Shown piece after piece: positions 49,401 through 59,778 of a stretch of 64,000 bases of DNA. The position numbers and the translations under genes were made by a program. Origin of the DNA: Torymus aiolomorphi (lineage: Eukaryota; Arthropoda; Insecta; Hymenoptera; Torymidae). The notes below the pieces were generated by a model. The model searched no databases. It was not told where the DNA came from and was given only the letters and a program-made list of their open reading frames with translations. How positions within the stretch are numbered: the first letter of the stretch is position 1; the number at the start of each line of letters is the position of its first letter. The stretch spans positions 225,633,876 to 225,697,875 of the forward strand of contig CM070873.1 of assembly GCA_036365515.1 (NCBI GenBank). Direction: 5' to 3'.

Positions 49401-49820
49401 GGCCGATAGTATTGCCCATTTGAAACATGCATTGTCTTCATTTTGCACATTAACACATGCTTTTTTCCTTTTTATAAAATCTGGTAAGTCAATGTAATAA
49501 CTTCCATGAATTGGATTAAATTTATTTATATGTACACTCAAGTTAAGAATTGTATGAAGCGACCATCCTGAATCTCGCTCTTCAAATTCTTCCATATCTC
49601 TTAATATGGGCTGTTTAACGTTTGTTGTAAACCATTGTTTTAAATCTGTTGTTTGCGAAATCGATTCAGCTTTCGTATTAAAATATTTCATTTCAATTAT
49701 TTCTTCATCAGCTTTCGTTATCACATATTCAGCTGCCAGCACTGTATATACTTTAACATTATTTTCTTTCTTCAATGCATTTATAATTCGAATTTTAAAC
49801 AATGTCTCAGCATCTTTCAT
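46402..49820 (-). CDS. polB: Protein-primed family B DNA polymerase, spliced and uninterrupted
   Basis: Two exons, 49,820-48,535 and 48,466-46,402, with a 68-bp GT-AG intron (48,467-48,534), give 1,116 codons without a stop. In order: an N-terminal region with a DNACFKW motif (Cys132) and a THVNLLLI motif (His212); an acidic stretch (223-234); a C2HC finger (Cys265, Cys268, His281, Cys285); exonuclease I Asp321/Glu323 (YADFE); a second Cys/His cluster (408-425); exonuclease II at 454-459; exonuclease III Tyr607/Asp611; polymerase motif A Asp708; motif B 849-857 (KLMNNAVFG); motif C Asp952/Asp954 (YTDTDS). Family: viral/organellar type B polymerases that replicate linear DNA from a terminal protein. 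Exonuclease II has Gly459 where the family has the catalytic Asp (NLTGYG), so proofreading may be lost. The start ATG lies about 18 bp inside the right repeat boundary. Confidence 0.93.
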
Positions 49821-49837
49821 AAATCCAGTAGTACTAT

Positions 49838-50024
49838 AAAACTATTGAAATTAATGAAGATTGATTGTAAATGTTGGTTTATAAATAAAAGAAGTTATCT
49901 TATATATCACTTGTATTCAATGTAATGCTAATATAATATGAAAAACTGTAAAAATTATGTTTAATAAACTTCATGAATATTCTATATCACTGTTTCCTTC
50001 AATTGATAAATAAATTCTATATTA

Positions 50025-50113
<89 letters not shown>

Positions 50114-50462
50114 CAGTGCTCATGTATATCTTACACGAGAGAACGAGATAATGTGAATCACACGAGGGTGTCGCAGGTAGGGGGTACGTGCAGTAGTATC
50201 TGGGGGAAAACTATATATAGATATACTATCCCAACAAGACCGTCTCAAATAATTCAATGTAGTATGCTATTCTTTATGCGAATACTTTATGAGGTAATAT
50301 TATATATATAGATATAGTACCTGCATATATAAATAGTGCAAAAATTCATGGGAATTATTATGTATATAGTACCTTGCGTACACCAATGGGGGTTAGCCTA
50401 GGGAAATTTCGAGGACTAAAATGTTCTAGGGAAATTTGTGGTTGGTCTAGGGGATACACACA

Positions 50463-50505
<43 letters not shown>

Positions 50506-50849
50506 TGCTCATGTATATCTTACGCGAGAGAACGAGATAATGTGAATCACACGAGGGTGTCGCGGGTAGGGGGTACGTGCAGCAGTATCTGGGGGAAAAC
50601 TATATATAGATATACTATCCCAACAAGACCGTCTCAAATAATTCAATGTAGTATGCTATTCTTTATGCGAATACTTTAGGAGGTAATATTATATATATAG
50701 ATATAGTACCTGCATACATAAATAGTGCAAAAATTCATGGGAATTATTATGTATATAGTACCTTGCGTACACCAATGGAGGTTAGCCTAGGGAAATTTCG
50801 AGGACTAAAATGTTCTAGGGAAATTTGTGGTTGGTCTAGGGGATACACA

Positions 50850-50890
<41 letters not shown>

Positions 50891-51158
50891 TGCTCATGTA
50901 TATCTTATACGAGAGAACGAGATAATGTGAATCACACGAGGGTGTCGCGGGTAGGGGGTACGTGCAGCAGTATCTGGGGGAAAACTATAGATATACTATC
51001 CCAACAAGACCGTCTCAAATTACAGAAATCAGTGTGCGCAGATATTTGAATCCAACGCGGGAAAGTACGCGCATGCGCAGTGGTGTCTAGGGGAATACTA
51101 TATATAGATATACTGCCCATGTATAAGACTGGGGCAGAACTCTCCTAGCTTACCTACT
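49838..51158. repeat. Right terminal inverted repeat of the polB element
   Basis: About 1,321 bp, the inverse of the left repeat, but with three instead of two tandem units (gtgctcatgtatatctta at 50,118, 50,507 and 50,891; period 384-389 bp). Each unit has its own CA microsatellite (50,027-50,116, 50,457-50,502, 50,846-50,887). The promoter for polB must lie here, directly upstream of the start at 49,820. Confidence 0.85.
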
Positions 51159-51299
51159 ATTGTTGAAAAAATTATAAATTTTGTTATTAATAATTAAAGG
51201 AATCAGCAAATTAAGTTTGAGAAAGCTACGGGGCCAATGCATTGGCAGCGGTTTTTCTTTTAAAGCGAAAAAGACGATAATGAGATGAATAAAAGACAC

Positions 51300-53197
51300 A
51301 TGCTGTTGAAGGCCGCGCGCCACGGTACATGTATTACGACGTGCGTATGACACGATCACAAAAAATGGTACAAATTTTTAACAACAATACATAGACTACT
51401 GAAATTTTCGTGTCGTGCGACCGTCGTAACACGTATAGCGTGGCGTATTTATCGTAACAATCACGAAAAATTGTATTTAGCAACAATACATAGAGAAAAA
51501 TTAGGAAATTCGTTACACAATTTTTGCATTTGAAAATGCAGGTTTAAAATAGAAAAAAAAATTGTGATAAAATTTTCTATATGGTTCAATAACAATCTTT
51601 ATTATTACACTATGGTTTATAATATTCCTAATACTACAAAATTTATTGTGTAAAATTTTTTGAAGGAAATATTTGATCAGAACGAAGTTCTGGCGAGTTG
51701 AACAGAAAATTACATTTTATAAAAAAAAAAAAAAACAGTTTATTGGGATTTTTAATAAAACTAATAAAGATGGAAATTTAATTTCTTCACATAAAAATAC
51801 GCATTTCAATTCTTTACATGCCTGTTCTTTAAAAATCGCGATTTGCTCAATTTTCAAATTCGATACTTTTTCTGCAAAATCGCGGTATTGATTAAAAACT
51901 ACCTATAATTAAGTATGTGTATTTAATCGACGAGTTTCGGCGATATCGTACACAAGTATTTTGTAAAATGCTACACAAATAAAGTCTACGCAGAGAATTT
52001 CGGCACACAAACTATTTATCGAGATAAATTGTGCACAGTTATAATCTACATTAATATGATCTACACATGATGTACATTTTAATCGTGTAATATATCTCAG
52101 TGTAGACTATATATGTGTACATTTTTTTTTAATATTATTTGTGTAGAACTTAGCCGTGCTATAAAAGTTCAGTATAGGGGCTCTGTGTAGATATTAAACG
52201 TGTTCAATATCACTAGTATCGAATACAACCTAATGCGTAATTTATTTTTTAGTTGCGTAATTTTATTTATTTGACTCACCAATGTTTTATGTATATTTTT
52301 TATAGCTTATTGGTAATCAGATTATTGACTTAATCAACTTATACTTTGATTAATCAATTGTACTAACGCATCTAGCGCAAACGTTTATTTTTATATACGT
52401 TTTAAGAAGTGTTTTATTAGTTTTCGAAATTTCGGCCTGTTTAACCACCGACTTTCGGAATGTGTACCTATCTGTGATATAACCGTTGATAGTTTTTATT
52501 TCGACAATTTGACCTTTCGGATATTTCATTTTCGTTACTATGAACCATTATCAAAATTATTTACGAAACTGTTAACCACTGTCAAAATTATTTTCGGAAC
52601 TATTGATCATTTATAACTTTCTCGTAGGAATTTTTCCTATTAGATTAAAACCTTATTCCGATGATTTAGCTATCGGTTAAATTACCTATCGGGATTTTCG
52701 CTATCGGAATTTCTGACCATTGTAATTCTTAACCCCCCCCCCCCCCCCCTAGAAAATATATCTATTTTACCCATAAAATATTTTCAAATTGTTCAAAAGA
52801 ACCTTTTTGGATTTTCCATTTTTTATAAAATGGCCAAGGCAATCCGAGATTTCAATTCTTAGGAACATCTCTTTCCTCACTTTTGTTGTAATATATTGTT
52901 TTCTTGATTTTTTTCATAATAATGTGTAAAGTTACAAATTGCCTTGGCATCAGTAAAATGATAACTATTATGGAGTCGTTCACGTCCCCCCCCCCCCCCC
53001 CCCCCGCAGCGGCGCACGAGCGCCAAATCATGCTATTTGTAACTCGTGTCTGCGATACTAAAATGTACTATTAAAAAATGTACAATCAGCGTTTTAGATG
53101 TACTTTTTCTCAGCTTTTTTGTGGTGATATTTGTTTTTCGTAAATTTTGCGTTTTAACTTTAAAAATGTTGGCAATATGGCTCTGCGCAGGTGCAGA
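51300..53197. other. AT-rich region without a gene
   Basis: 51,300-51,348 is a near copy of 43,624-43,672 from the protease B promoter. At 51,411-51,475 a diverged copy of the same promoter lies in the other orientation. Poly-C runs occur at 52,733-52,749 and 52,986-53,005. Nothing else was recognised. Confidence 0.5.
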
Positions 53198-53396
53198 GAG
53201 AAAAGAAAATCTTAACTGTTAATGAACGGACGTTTTGATATGGACAAATGGAATGTTCATTTAAAGTTAGACAAATTCGTTAACAGTTAAGTCACGAATC
53301 GTTTGAGTAAACAAATCTCTAACTATAAATGACCATTCCATTTTTACATATCCAAACGTCCGTTCGTTAAAATTTAAGATTCTTTGCTTTCTCAAA
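53198..53396. mobile_element. ~200-bp MITE-like hairpin
   Basis: The arms of about 80 bp mirror each other: gaacggacgttttgatatgg with ccaaacgtccgttcg-type sequence, and aatggaatgttcattta with taaatgaccattcca. The loop is about 40 bp. No target duplication was fixed. Confidence 0.7.
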
Positions 53397-53509
53397 GAGA
53401 AAGCTTAGTAATGGTCAAATTTTTCGACCCAGCGATTTCGATGATTTTTGATATTTCTGAGATCTCTGAGTCGAAGTATGTGTTTTCTAGAAGATTTCTG
53501 TGCATATGT

Positions 53510-53640
53510 ATCTGTGTGTGTGCGTGTGTGTGCGTGTGTGTGTGCGTGTGTGTGTGTGGGTGGGTGGATGTGTGTGGGTGTGGGTGTGGGTATGAGTGCG
53601 TTTGTGTGTGTTTGTTTGTGTGTGTCTGTGTGTTATAAAG
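53510..53640. repeat. (GT)n/(GGGT)n microsatellite
   Basis: GT units with GGGT and TTGT variants; ORFs on both strands are artefacts. Confidence 0.9.
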
Positions 53641-54085
53641 TTGTCCGCAGCATAACTTGAAACTGGTCAGAGATATCAAGTTTATCTTTGGCACGTATTT
53701 AATGCTTATTTTGAAGTTTTTTGGAAAATTCTAGTACTCTATGCATTGTTGGTAAGTAGAATTTTTCGTGCTATCATTTAATTCTAGAATTTCGCAGTAA
53801 GCGAAATTCAGTAGAATCAACGTTAGCACTCAAGTTAAAGTTACTTAAGTCATCAGTACAAATGTTTATTTACGTCTCGAGGTTATGGCCATACGGCACA
53901 TTTTACTGAACTCTTAAGTAGATTTTACTTAACTCCACAGTTCTGTTTACGTGAGACGTGTACACGTCGTAACACGTGTACCGTAGCGCGCGGCCTTCAC
54001 CAGTATTAAATGATAACACGAAAGAAATAGTTGACTCAAAAACTTCAGTTTATTTTATTTTTATGATCATTCGATAAGATCGGTG

Positions 54086-54092
54086 TATATAA
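54086..54092 (+). promoter_or_regulatory. TATA box of protease A
   Basis: TATATAA lies 36 bp upstream of the ATG at 54,128, so the 5' UTR is very short. Locus B has the related gtgtataagg at the same place. About 100 bp further upstream a block with an E-box (taacacgtgtacc, 53,961) and cgcgcggccttca is conserved between both loci. Confidence 0.6.
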
Positions 54093-54127
54093 GGAAGATT
54101 TTCTTTTTATTTTCACTTATTGCAGTC

Positions 54128-56861
54128 ATGAAGGTTTTGTGTATTTTGTTGTGCGTCGCTTTCGCGAGCAGCTTCTATATAGGTAAAAGAGATTTTAAAT
54201 AGTATTTTTGTGGATTAAAACAAATTTTCAGTTGCATATTATATTTTAATTTCTAATAGATAGCAATAAAACACATGAAAATAAAATTTTTGGAGGAGAT
54301 CACGCTAAAATAGAAGACGTACCATATCAGGTAAATAAATATAAACTAAATTTTGTAACATTCATTCCTTTGCAGCAATTTCTTTAATGTAACTGGTTAA
54401 AAAATTAATAGATTATTTGACAGATTTATTAATAGATTTATTTATTAATAGATTGTTGAATAAAATAGTCCATGAATGATATTAATAGATGTACTTGCTT
54501 TATCGCATTATGTATTGAATAAATTTCATTCAAAATAGTTTACAGAAATTTAGAAGTTTTTTAAAATAATTAGAGAAGATGTTAAATCTGATTTAAGCTC
54601 CTTATATCTTGTATATCAATATAATAATTTCAATATAAATCTTTAAGCCCATACACTGTTAAAAAAGTTCTTAAATTTAAGAAAATTTAAGATACAATTG
54701 TATCTTAAAATTAATAATCTTGTTATTGAATGTGAATTAATATACAGTATTTTGAAATTTAATACTAAATTTTATGAAATTTAATAAATTCATACATTCA
54801 TTTTAATATACTAATCTATTAGAAGTAAATTAACGTATACGTTTATTAAAATCATAAACAAGACATTAAATTTCCTTATGTAGATGAAAATGTCCTAACT
54901 GTTATAAGCGAGCGATAGCGTAATGGATAGCGTGCGTGCGTAGTAACCCAAGGTCCGTGGGTTCGATTCTCTGTCAGGTCGAAAATTTTTATGTAAGGTT
55001 TTTTTCTGCGATAATAAAAATGCGATTAATTTATAAACAAAGTTCTATAATGAACAAGCGAAAATTTATAATAATTAAAAACTTATATGCATAAATTATA
55101 ACATTCTTCATACAACACAAATAAGTGGTAAGTAAAAATATATAATAAATTTGCATCAAAATAATGATTAGAACTAACACTAACCCTTTGCATTAATTAA
55201 CTTCTAAAAATAATTTTTTGTAATAAATAAATATTAATTATTACTCATTAAATATTTTGCATTAAATTTTATATACAAATTATTAAATTTCAAATAATTG
55301 TATTGAAGTTTCAACTGTAAAAAAATAGATCTACAAAAAAATTTTGTTACGTGTATTATATTTAATAGGAGGTAAATTAATTTGAAGAATCTTAAAAAAA
55401 TTTTTAAATTTGAGAAATTTATATTAAATTTAATAACATATTCATTAATTTTCATATAGGTGAATTTTTTAATTTTCATAGATTATTTTTTTTAATTTTC
55501 ATAGATTATTTTTTTAATTTTCATAGATTATTTTTTAATTTTCATAGATTTATTGCTTAAAATTCACACCAATGTTATTTACTTTTCAATAAAATGTTGT
55601 AAGATGCTTCTATTAATTTTAATAAAAAAATATTGAAATTCAAGAAATTTTAATTAAAAATCATGTATATTGCATTGATTCCATTTCAAACAATGTATAT
55701 TAAATTTCAACACTTTTATTAATTTCGTTTCAAAACGGTTATGAAATTTGCTTCCAATACATTGTTCTTAAATTTAATAACTATTTTTTTACAGTGTAGC
55801 TCTCAGAATGAAAGTATTTAAATTTGTTTTTAGGCTAGCTTGTTGCTTTGGATGAGCATAGATAACATCTGCGGTGCAACTATTATACATGAATCTTGGG
55901 TTATAACTGCTGCACACTGTGTCGAGTAAGATTTCATTTAATTTTTATAATTACACTAAGTATTCCTATATAATAGAACTTCTTATAAAAAATTAAATTA
56001 ATATCTTCATTGCAAAATAGTAATATTATGCATATACATGTACGAACTGGCAGTGAACACAGAAATAAAAGATTAGGTAAAGTATACAACTCTAAGAACA
56101 TTATAAAGCATAAGGATTTTGATAAAAACAACGGTGACAACGACATTGCTTTAATCGAGGTAATTAAATGTGTTTATTTTACCTGTGAATTACTTAGAAA
56201 GGATTTAGTATAGATATAATATCACTATTCATGACAATGTTAGTATTTTAATGTGTGTACTAATAGTTTTATACAACTTCGAAACTTGTTAAATAAATTT
56301 CAGTACAACTTTGAATTTTTTATTAAGAGTTAAGGACTTGTAATTAACACGAATATTTTCATTATATTTTTCATCTAGCTTGCAAAGCCAATTAAATTTA
56401 ATAATAAACAACAACCTATAGCTCCTGCAAAGCCATACAATATTCCCAGAGAAGGTGAAATGATGAAGATTTCTGGTTTTGGAAAGATAGGGGTAAGTTC
56501 TTATCCCTCACAGAGAAAGGTTTTTTTTTCTAGAATTTCTTTAGTTAATTTAATTAACTATTTTTAGGAAGATCTGGGATATTCTGATATTTTGAAGGCG
56601 GCATACGTACCTGTATTGAGTCAAGAAAATTGTGAAAAAGCTTACGAGTCAGCACCCATAACACATAATATGTTTTGTGCGGGCAATGGAAGCGCTGATA
56701 CGTGCGCAGGTGATTCTGGTGGACCTGGTGTTATTCATGGTAAACTCTATGGAATTCCTTCCACTGGTACACATTGTGGATCAGAGACATTTCCTGGGGT
56801 GTACACTAGGGTGCACAAATATTATGATTGGATTGAAGAAAAAACTAGACTCAGATTCTAA
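54128..56861 (+). CDS. Secreted trypsin-like serine protease (locus A), six exons
   Basis: Exons 54,128-54,182, 54,260-54,330, 55,834-55,925, 56,021-56,159, 56,379-56,492 and 56,568-56,861 join in phase to 254 codons with GT-AG introns. Residues 1-14 are a hydrophobic signal peptide (MKVLCILLCVAFAS). A short propeptide ends at Lys27, and the activation site is KIFGG. The catalytic triad is complete: His70 (TAAHC), Asp114 (DNDIALIE) and Ser207 (GDSGGP). Asp201, six residues before the Ser, predicts trypsin-like cleavage after Lys/Arg. The usual SWG wall of the pocket reads PSTG here, which is odd and may alter substrate fit. Length and layout fit a single-domain S1 protease, probably secreted, for example digestive or venom-like; the tissue cannot be told. 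Intron 2 is enlarged by a 1,143-bp insertion. Locus B is its dead inverted duplicate. Confidence 0.92.
54654..55796. mobile_element. 1,143-bp DNA element in intron 2 of protease A, TA target
   Basis: The ends CACTGTTAAAAAAG and its partner CTATTTTTTTACAGTG are inverted, and TA flanks both sides (54,652-54,653, 55,797-55,798). Locus B has one TA at the matching point (near 42,930), giving the empty site. It is AT-rich with no transposase ORF. The interior contains a tRNA-like segment and a four-fold tttttaattttcatagatta repeat at 55,470-55,560. TA targets suggest mariner/Tc1-type mobilisation, which is an inference. Confidence 0.85.
54905..54987 (+). other. tRNA-like Pol III promoter segment inside the element
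   Basis: A box-A-like tagcgtaatgg and, 40 bp on, a box-B-like gggttcgattct. The cloverleaf stems are poor, so it is not a working tRNA. It may be a SINE remnant or a tRNA-derived promoter. Confidence 0.45.
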
Positions 56862-57338
56862 AATTTATAAACCTAACATAGAACAAAAAATACTTGTTTT
56901 ACGTGATAAAATAAAATTTTGTTCATAAAGAAAAAATTAAGCTTGATTCTTCCAGCTAATAACCTCACACTATTAGATACTGAACTATTACTCCCAAAAT
57001 AAGTATCAACTGATAAGAATTTTTCTATCGGTCTTACAGTCTTACAAATTAAATTAAAATAATTAATATTTATGGCAGTCAGATTGTTATAATTTTTTAT
57101 AATCACCCCCGCAAAATCTGAAATAAAAACTTAATTAAAACCTGGAAAAAACTTTGTTAGCAAAGGACGATCTGACTGCCCTCCACCACCAAATTGCCCA
57201 AAGTTTCGAGCCCGCTCCGGCTCCTCCTTAGGGACTGAAATGAAACCCGCGATACACCTCCTTATATACCCCATACCCTCTTCTTTTCTCTTACCCCCAC
57301 CACCATCCACTTTCCCCTCTCAAACTTTCCATTCTCAC

Positions 57339-57551
57339 TTAAATTAATAAAGAAAGATAAATGTTATCTAATTTACTTGACTCTATCATTAAATTTACAT
57401 TATTCCGATTTCTTGGAATGTGAATACTTTCATGGCTTTCCCTCTTATATTTATTCTTAATCCCCTGTTCCAAAATATCCACACTCCCAAAATCGAAAGA
57501 ATGCAAACTATTTAAACAATGTTCTTTCAAACCCGATGTACAACAGAACAT
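57339..57551 (-). pseudogene. Inverted partial copy of the Penelope-like ORF end
   Basis: The last 69 residues of the GIY-YIG region (CTSGLKEHCLNSLHSFDFG to the stop) are repeated on the minus strand with few changes. It is the left arm of the palindrome and has no catalytic part. Confidence 0.85.
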
Positions 57552-57555
57552 GTAA

Positions 57556-58224
57556 AACGATGACAGAGCGATTAAATTGTCACATAAAGATTTTAGGAAA
57601 AAGAATTTAAATTTAGTTAGAGAAACATTTATTAAGAATAGTTATCCGGTAAAATTTATTGATAAAATGATTGATGAGAGAGTGTGGGAAATTTATAATG
57701 GTGGATTGAAGCAGCGGGTAGATAATCAAACAAGGAATAGAAATGGAAAGAACGCATATTTTAGTTTACCATATGTTAGAGGTTTGTCGGAAAGGATTAC
57801 AAGGATGTTTAGTAAACATAATATTCAAGTTTTCTTTAGAAACGATAATAATTTAGAAAGGTTATTTAGTAATTGTAAAGACAAGGATGATAAATGTTTA
57901 AAATCGGGAGTAGTTTATAAAATTAATTGTAGGGATTGTAATGGTTATTATATTGGTCAAACGGGTAGATATTTGAAAAAGAGAATATATGAACATCAAT
58001 ATAGTTTACGTAGCTCAAGTTGTACATCGGGTTTGAAAGAACATTGTTTAAATAGTTTGCATTCTTTCGATTTTGGGAGTGTGGATATTTTGGAACAGGG
58101 GATTAAGAATAAATATAAGAGGGAAAACCTTGAAAGTATTCACATTCTAAGAAATCGGAATAATGTAAATTTAATGATAGAGTCAAGTAAATTAGATAAC
58201 ATTTATCATTCTTTATTAATTTAA
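57556..58224 (+). pseudogene. Penelope-like element ORF, C-terminal part with GIY-YIG endonuclease
   Basis: About 220 codons remain. The first part (IKLSHKDFRKKNL, SYPVKFIDKMI) is the tail of the reverse transcriptase. Then comes a linker with Cys pairs (CKDKDDKC, INCRDC), and the GIY-YIG nuclease with its signature as GYYIGQTGR and KKRIYEHQ, ending at the 58,224 stop. The reverse transcriptase core is missing because the frame starts at the palindrome junction near 57,550, so there is no true start codon. The remaining frame has no stop, so the copy is young or was recently mobile. Confidence 0.85.
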
Positions 58225-58320
58225 GTGAGAATGGAAAGTTGGAGAGGGGAAAGTGGATGGTGGTGGGGGTAAGAGAAAAGAAGAGGGTATGGGGGTATAT
58301 AAGGAGGTGTATCGCTGGTT

Positions 58321-58385
58321 TTATTTCAGTCCCTGAGGAGGAGCCGGAGCGGATTCGAAACGTTGGGCAATTTGGTGGTGGGGGC
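58321..58385 (+). ncRNA. Candidate hammerhead-ribozyme motif of the Penelope-like element
   Basis: Contains CTGAGGA at 58,333, a potential stem II (ggagcc ... ggattc), then GAAAC at 58,357, in the order of the hammerhead core. Hammerhead motifs have been described in Penelope-like elements. The inverted copy (57,195-57,250) has better stem II pairing (gagcc/ggctc) but CTAAGGA in the core. I could not close stem III convincingly, so activity is uncertain. Confidence 0.45.
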
Positions 58386-59092
58386 AGTCAGATCGTCCTT
58401 TGCTAACAAAGTTTTTTCCAGGTTTTAATTAAGTTTTTATTTCAGATTCTGCGGGGGTGATTATAAACAAGGGCAATCTGACTGCCATAAATATTAATTA
58501 TTTTAATTTAATTTGTGAGACTGTAAGACCGATGGAAAAATTCTTATCAGTTGATAGTAAATGGCAGTCGACATAAGTAATATTTTTAATGACCCAAAAT
58601 AAGTATGTGGAAAATACACCAAAATTTTACGGTTTACGGTAAGTTCAATTAGTAAAAAAATAGTACATTACGTAATTAGTGCACGAAGTAATTAACCGGT
58701 TGATAAGATTTGCTAAAAGCACATAAAAAGTGCGCAGAAATCTAATAACATATGCAGTTTTTGCACCCGAATCTGTAAATTTGTATTAGTCTTTATCAGA
58801 CCGTTTCAACCGGGTAATCTATTATCATGTGTGCATAAATTAGGTGACAAACAGTTTTACAATGTATATTCCAATACCAAGATAAATACTGCTGAATTAT
58901 TTATAAATAAAATATAAATTTCTTATCAGAACTATGCTTCGTACAATTTTTATTTATACACTAGGCGATAAATAAAAATTTGACAAAAGCTGATGTTACT
59001 CGTATCAGTGTTAATGTTAAACCACAACTAAAGAAAATGACTATCGGTAGTTGAGAATCCTTTACGAAAACAAAAATCTTAGCAACTCTACT

Positions 59093-59528
59093 TGTTCGGA
59101 ATTGTAGTACCCGAAGTGCCCGCTAGATGACAAGCACCAGGCGCGCTACCTTCAATGAAAAACATCACCCCGCGTGCTTAAATAGAGGCCTGCGGCGCCC
59201 ACTCGCCAGGTACTTTATGCACATGCCTTATTACTTTGCCCCTATTGATTTTACCTATACTTTGCCTTATTGCCGACACTTTGCCTACATTTATTGCCTA
59301 CAGTTACATTGCCTATAATTTGCTGTTTTATTTGCGAATAAGACACTTTATACTTTGCCATATTATTGCCTATATTTACTCGAACGCGCGTAGCGTTCAT
59401 ATGCCTTTTGCTACAACTTTACTTTCGAGTGGGTTGGAGCAAATACTTTAAGAGTCATTACAATTTATTATTTTCTCTCGGCGATAAACCCTAACAATTT
59501 AAACTCCGTATACGTTCAATCGTATACA
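59093..59528 (+). repeat. Left LTR, 436 bp
   Basis: It differs from the right LTR by a few percent (for example agatgacaagcaccagg against agatggcaagcaccaag) and lacks a duplicated ttatttgcgaataagaca segment. A TATA-like cttaaatagagg lies at about 59,178. Confidence 0.92.
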
Positions 59529-59778
59529 TTTTTGGTCCTTCGAGCCGGATAGGGTTGTCAACCGGGAGAAATTCTTACAAAGCAATAGAACTCTCGAGTG
59601 TTACATTAATTGTCAGAGATTTTCGACCTTTGGCAAGTTAGTTCGTTGGAGATTTACGACCTCCTAACGAAATCTATCGTGTGACTGATCTCTTTGCCCC
59701 TGCCATTCTTCACAGCGGGCGGAGATACCACAAAAACTCTCATAACACTCAGGGATCTGCTTATTTCTTTCAATCAAA

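Larger units (their letters stand above)
45548..51158. mobile_element. Minimal Polinton/Maverick-type element carrying only polB
   Basis: 5,611 bp. The termini are AGTAGGTAAGCTAGG and its complement. The flanking hexamers are ATTCTT (45,542-45,547) and ATTGTT (51,159-51,164), and the empty site in copy 2 (near 32,918) holds one ATTGTT-type hexamer. A 6-bp duplication and 5'-AG ends are described hallmarks of Polintons. Long inverted repeats fill both flanks, and the space between them is exactly one DNA polymerase gene. Full-size Polintons of 15-20 kb also carry integrase, packaging ATPase, cysteine protease and capsid genes; none is here. It is either a deletion derivative or a stripped-down lineage. 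Confidence 0.8.
57007..58592 (+). mobile_element. Penelope-like element, 5'-truncated, palindromic, 14-bp target duplication
   Basis: Flanked by CCCAAAATAAGTAT at 56,993-57,006 and 58,593-58,606; locus B has this once (near 37,460). The left 540 bp (57,007-57,550) is an inverted copy of the right 570 bp (58,022-58,592). In the middle is the C-terminal end of the protein. Inverted partial units and 5' truncation are usual for Penelope-like elements, which insert by target-primed reverse transcription. Confidence 0.85.

Noticed and set aside
49973..50311. 112-codon Thr/His repeat ORF in the right repeat of the polB element, and its partner at 46,036-46,299
   Set aside because: Runs through CA tracts and is present wherever the terminal repeat is; no start context or domain.
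57339..57551. Independent GIY-YIG gene on the minus strand
   Set aside because: It is the inverted arm of the Penelope-like element and lacks the catalytic part.
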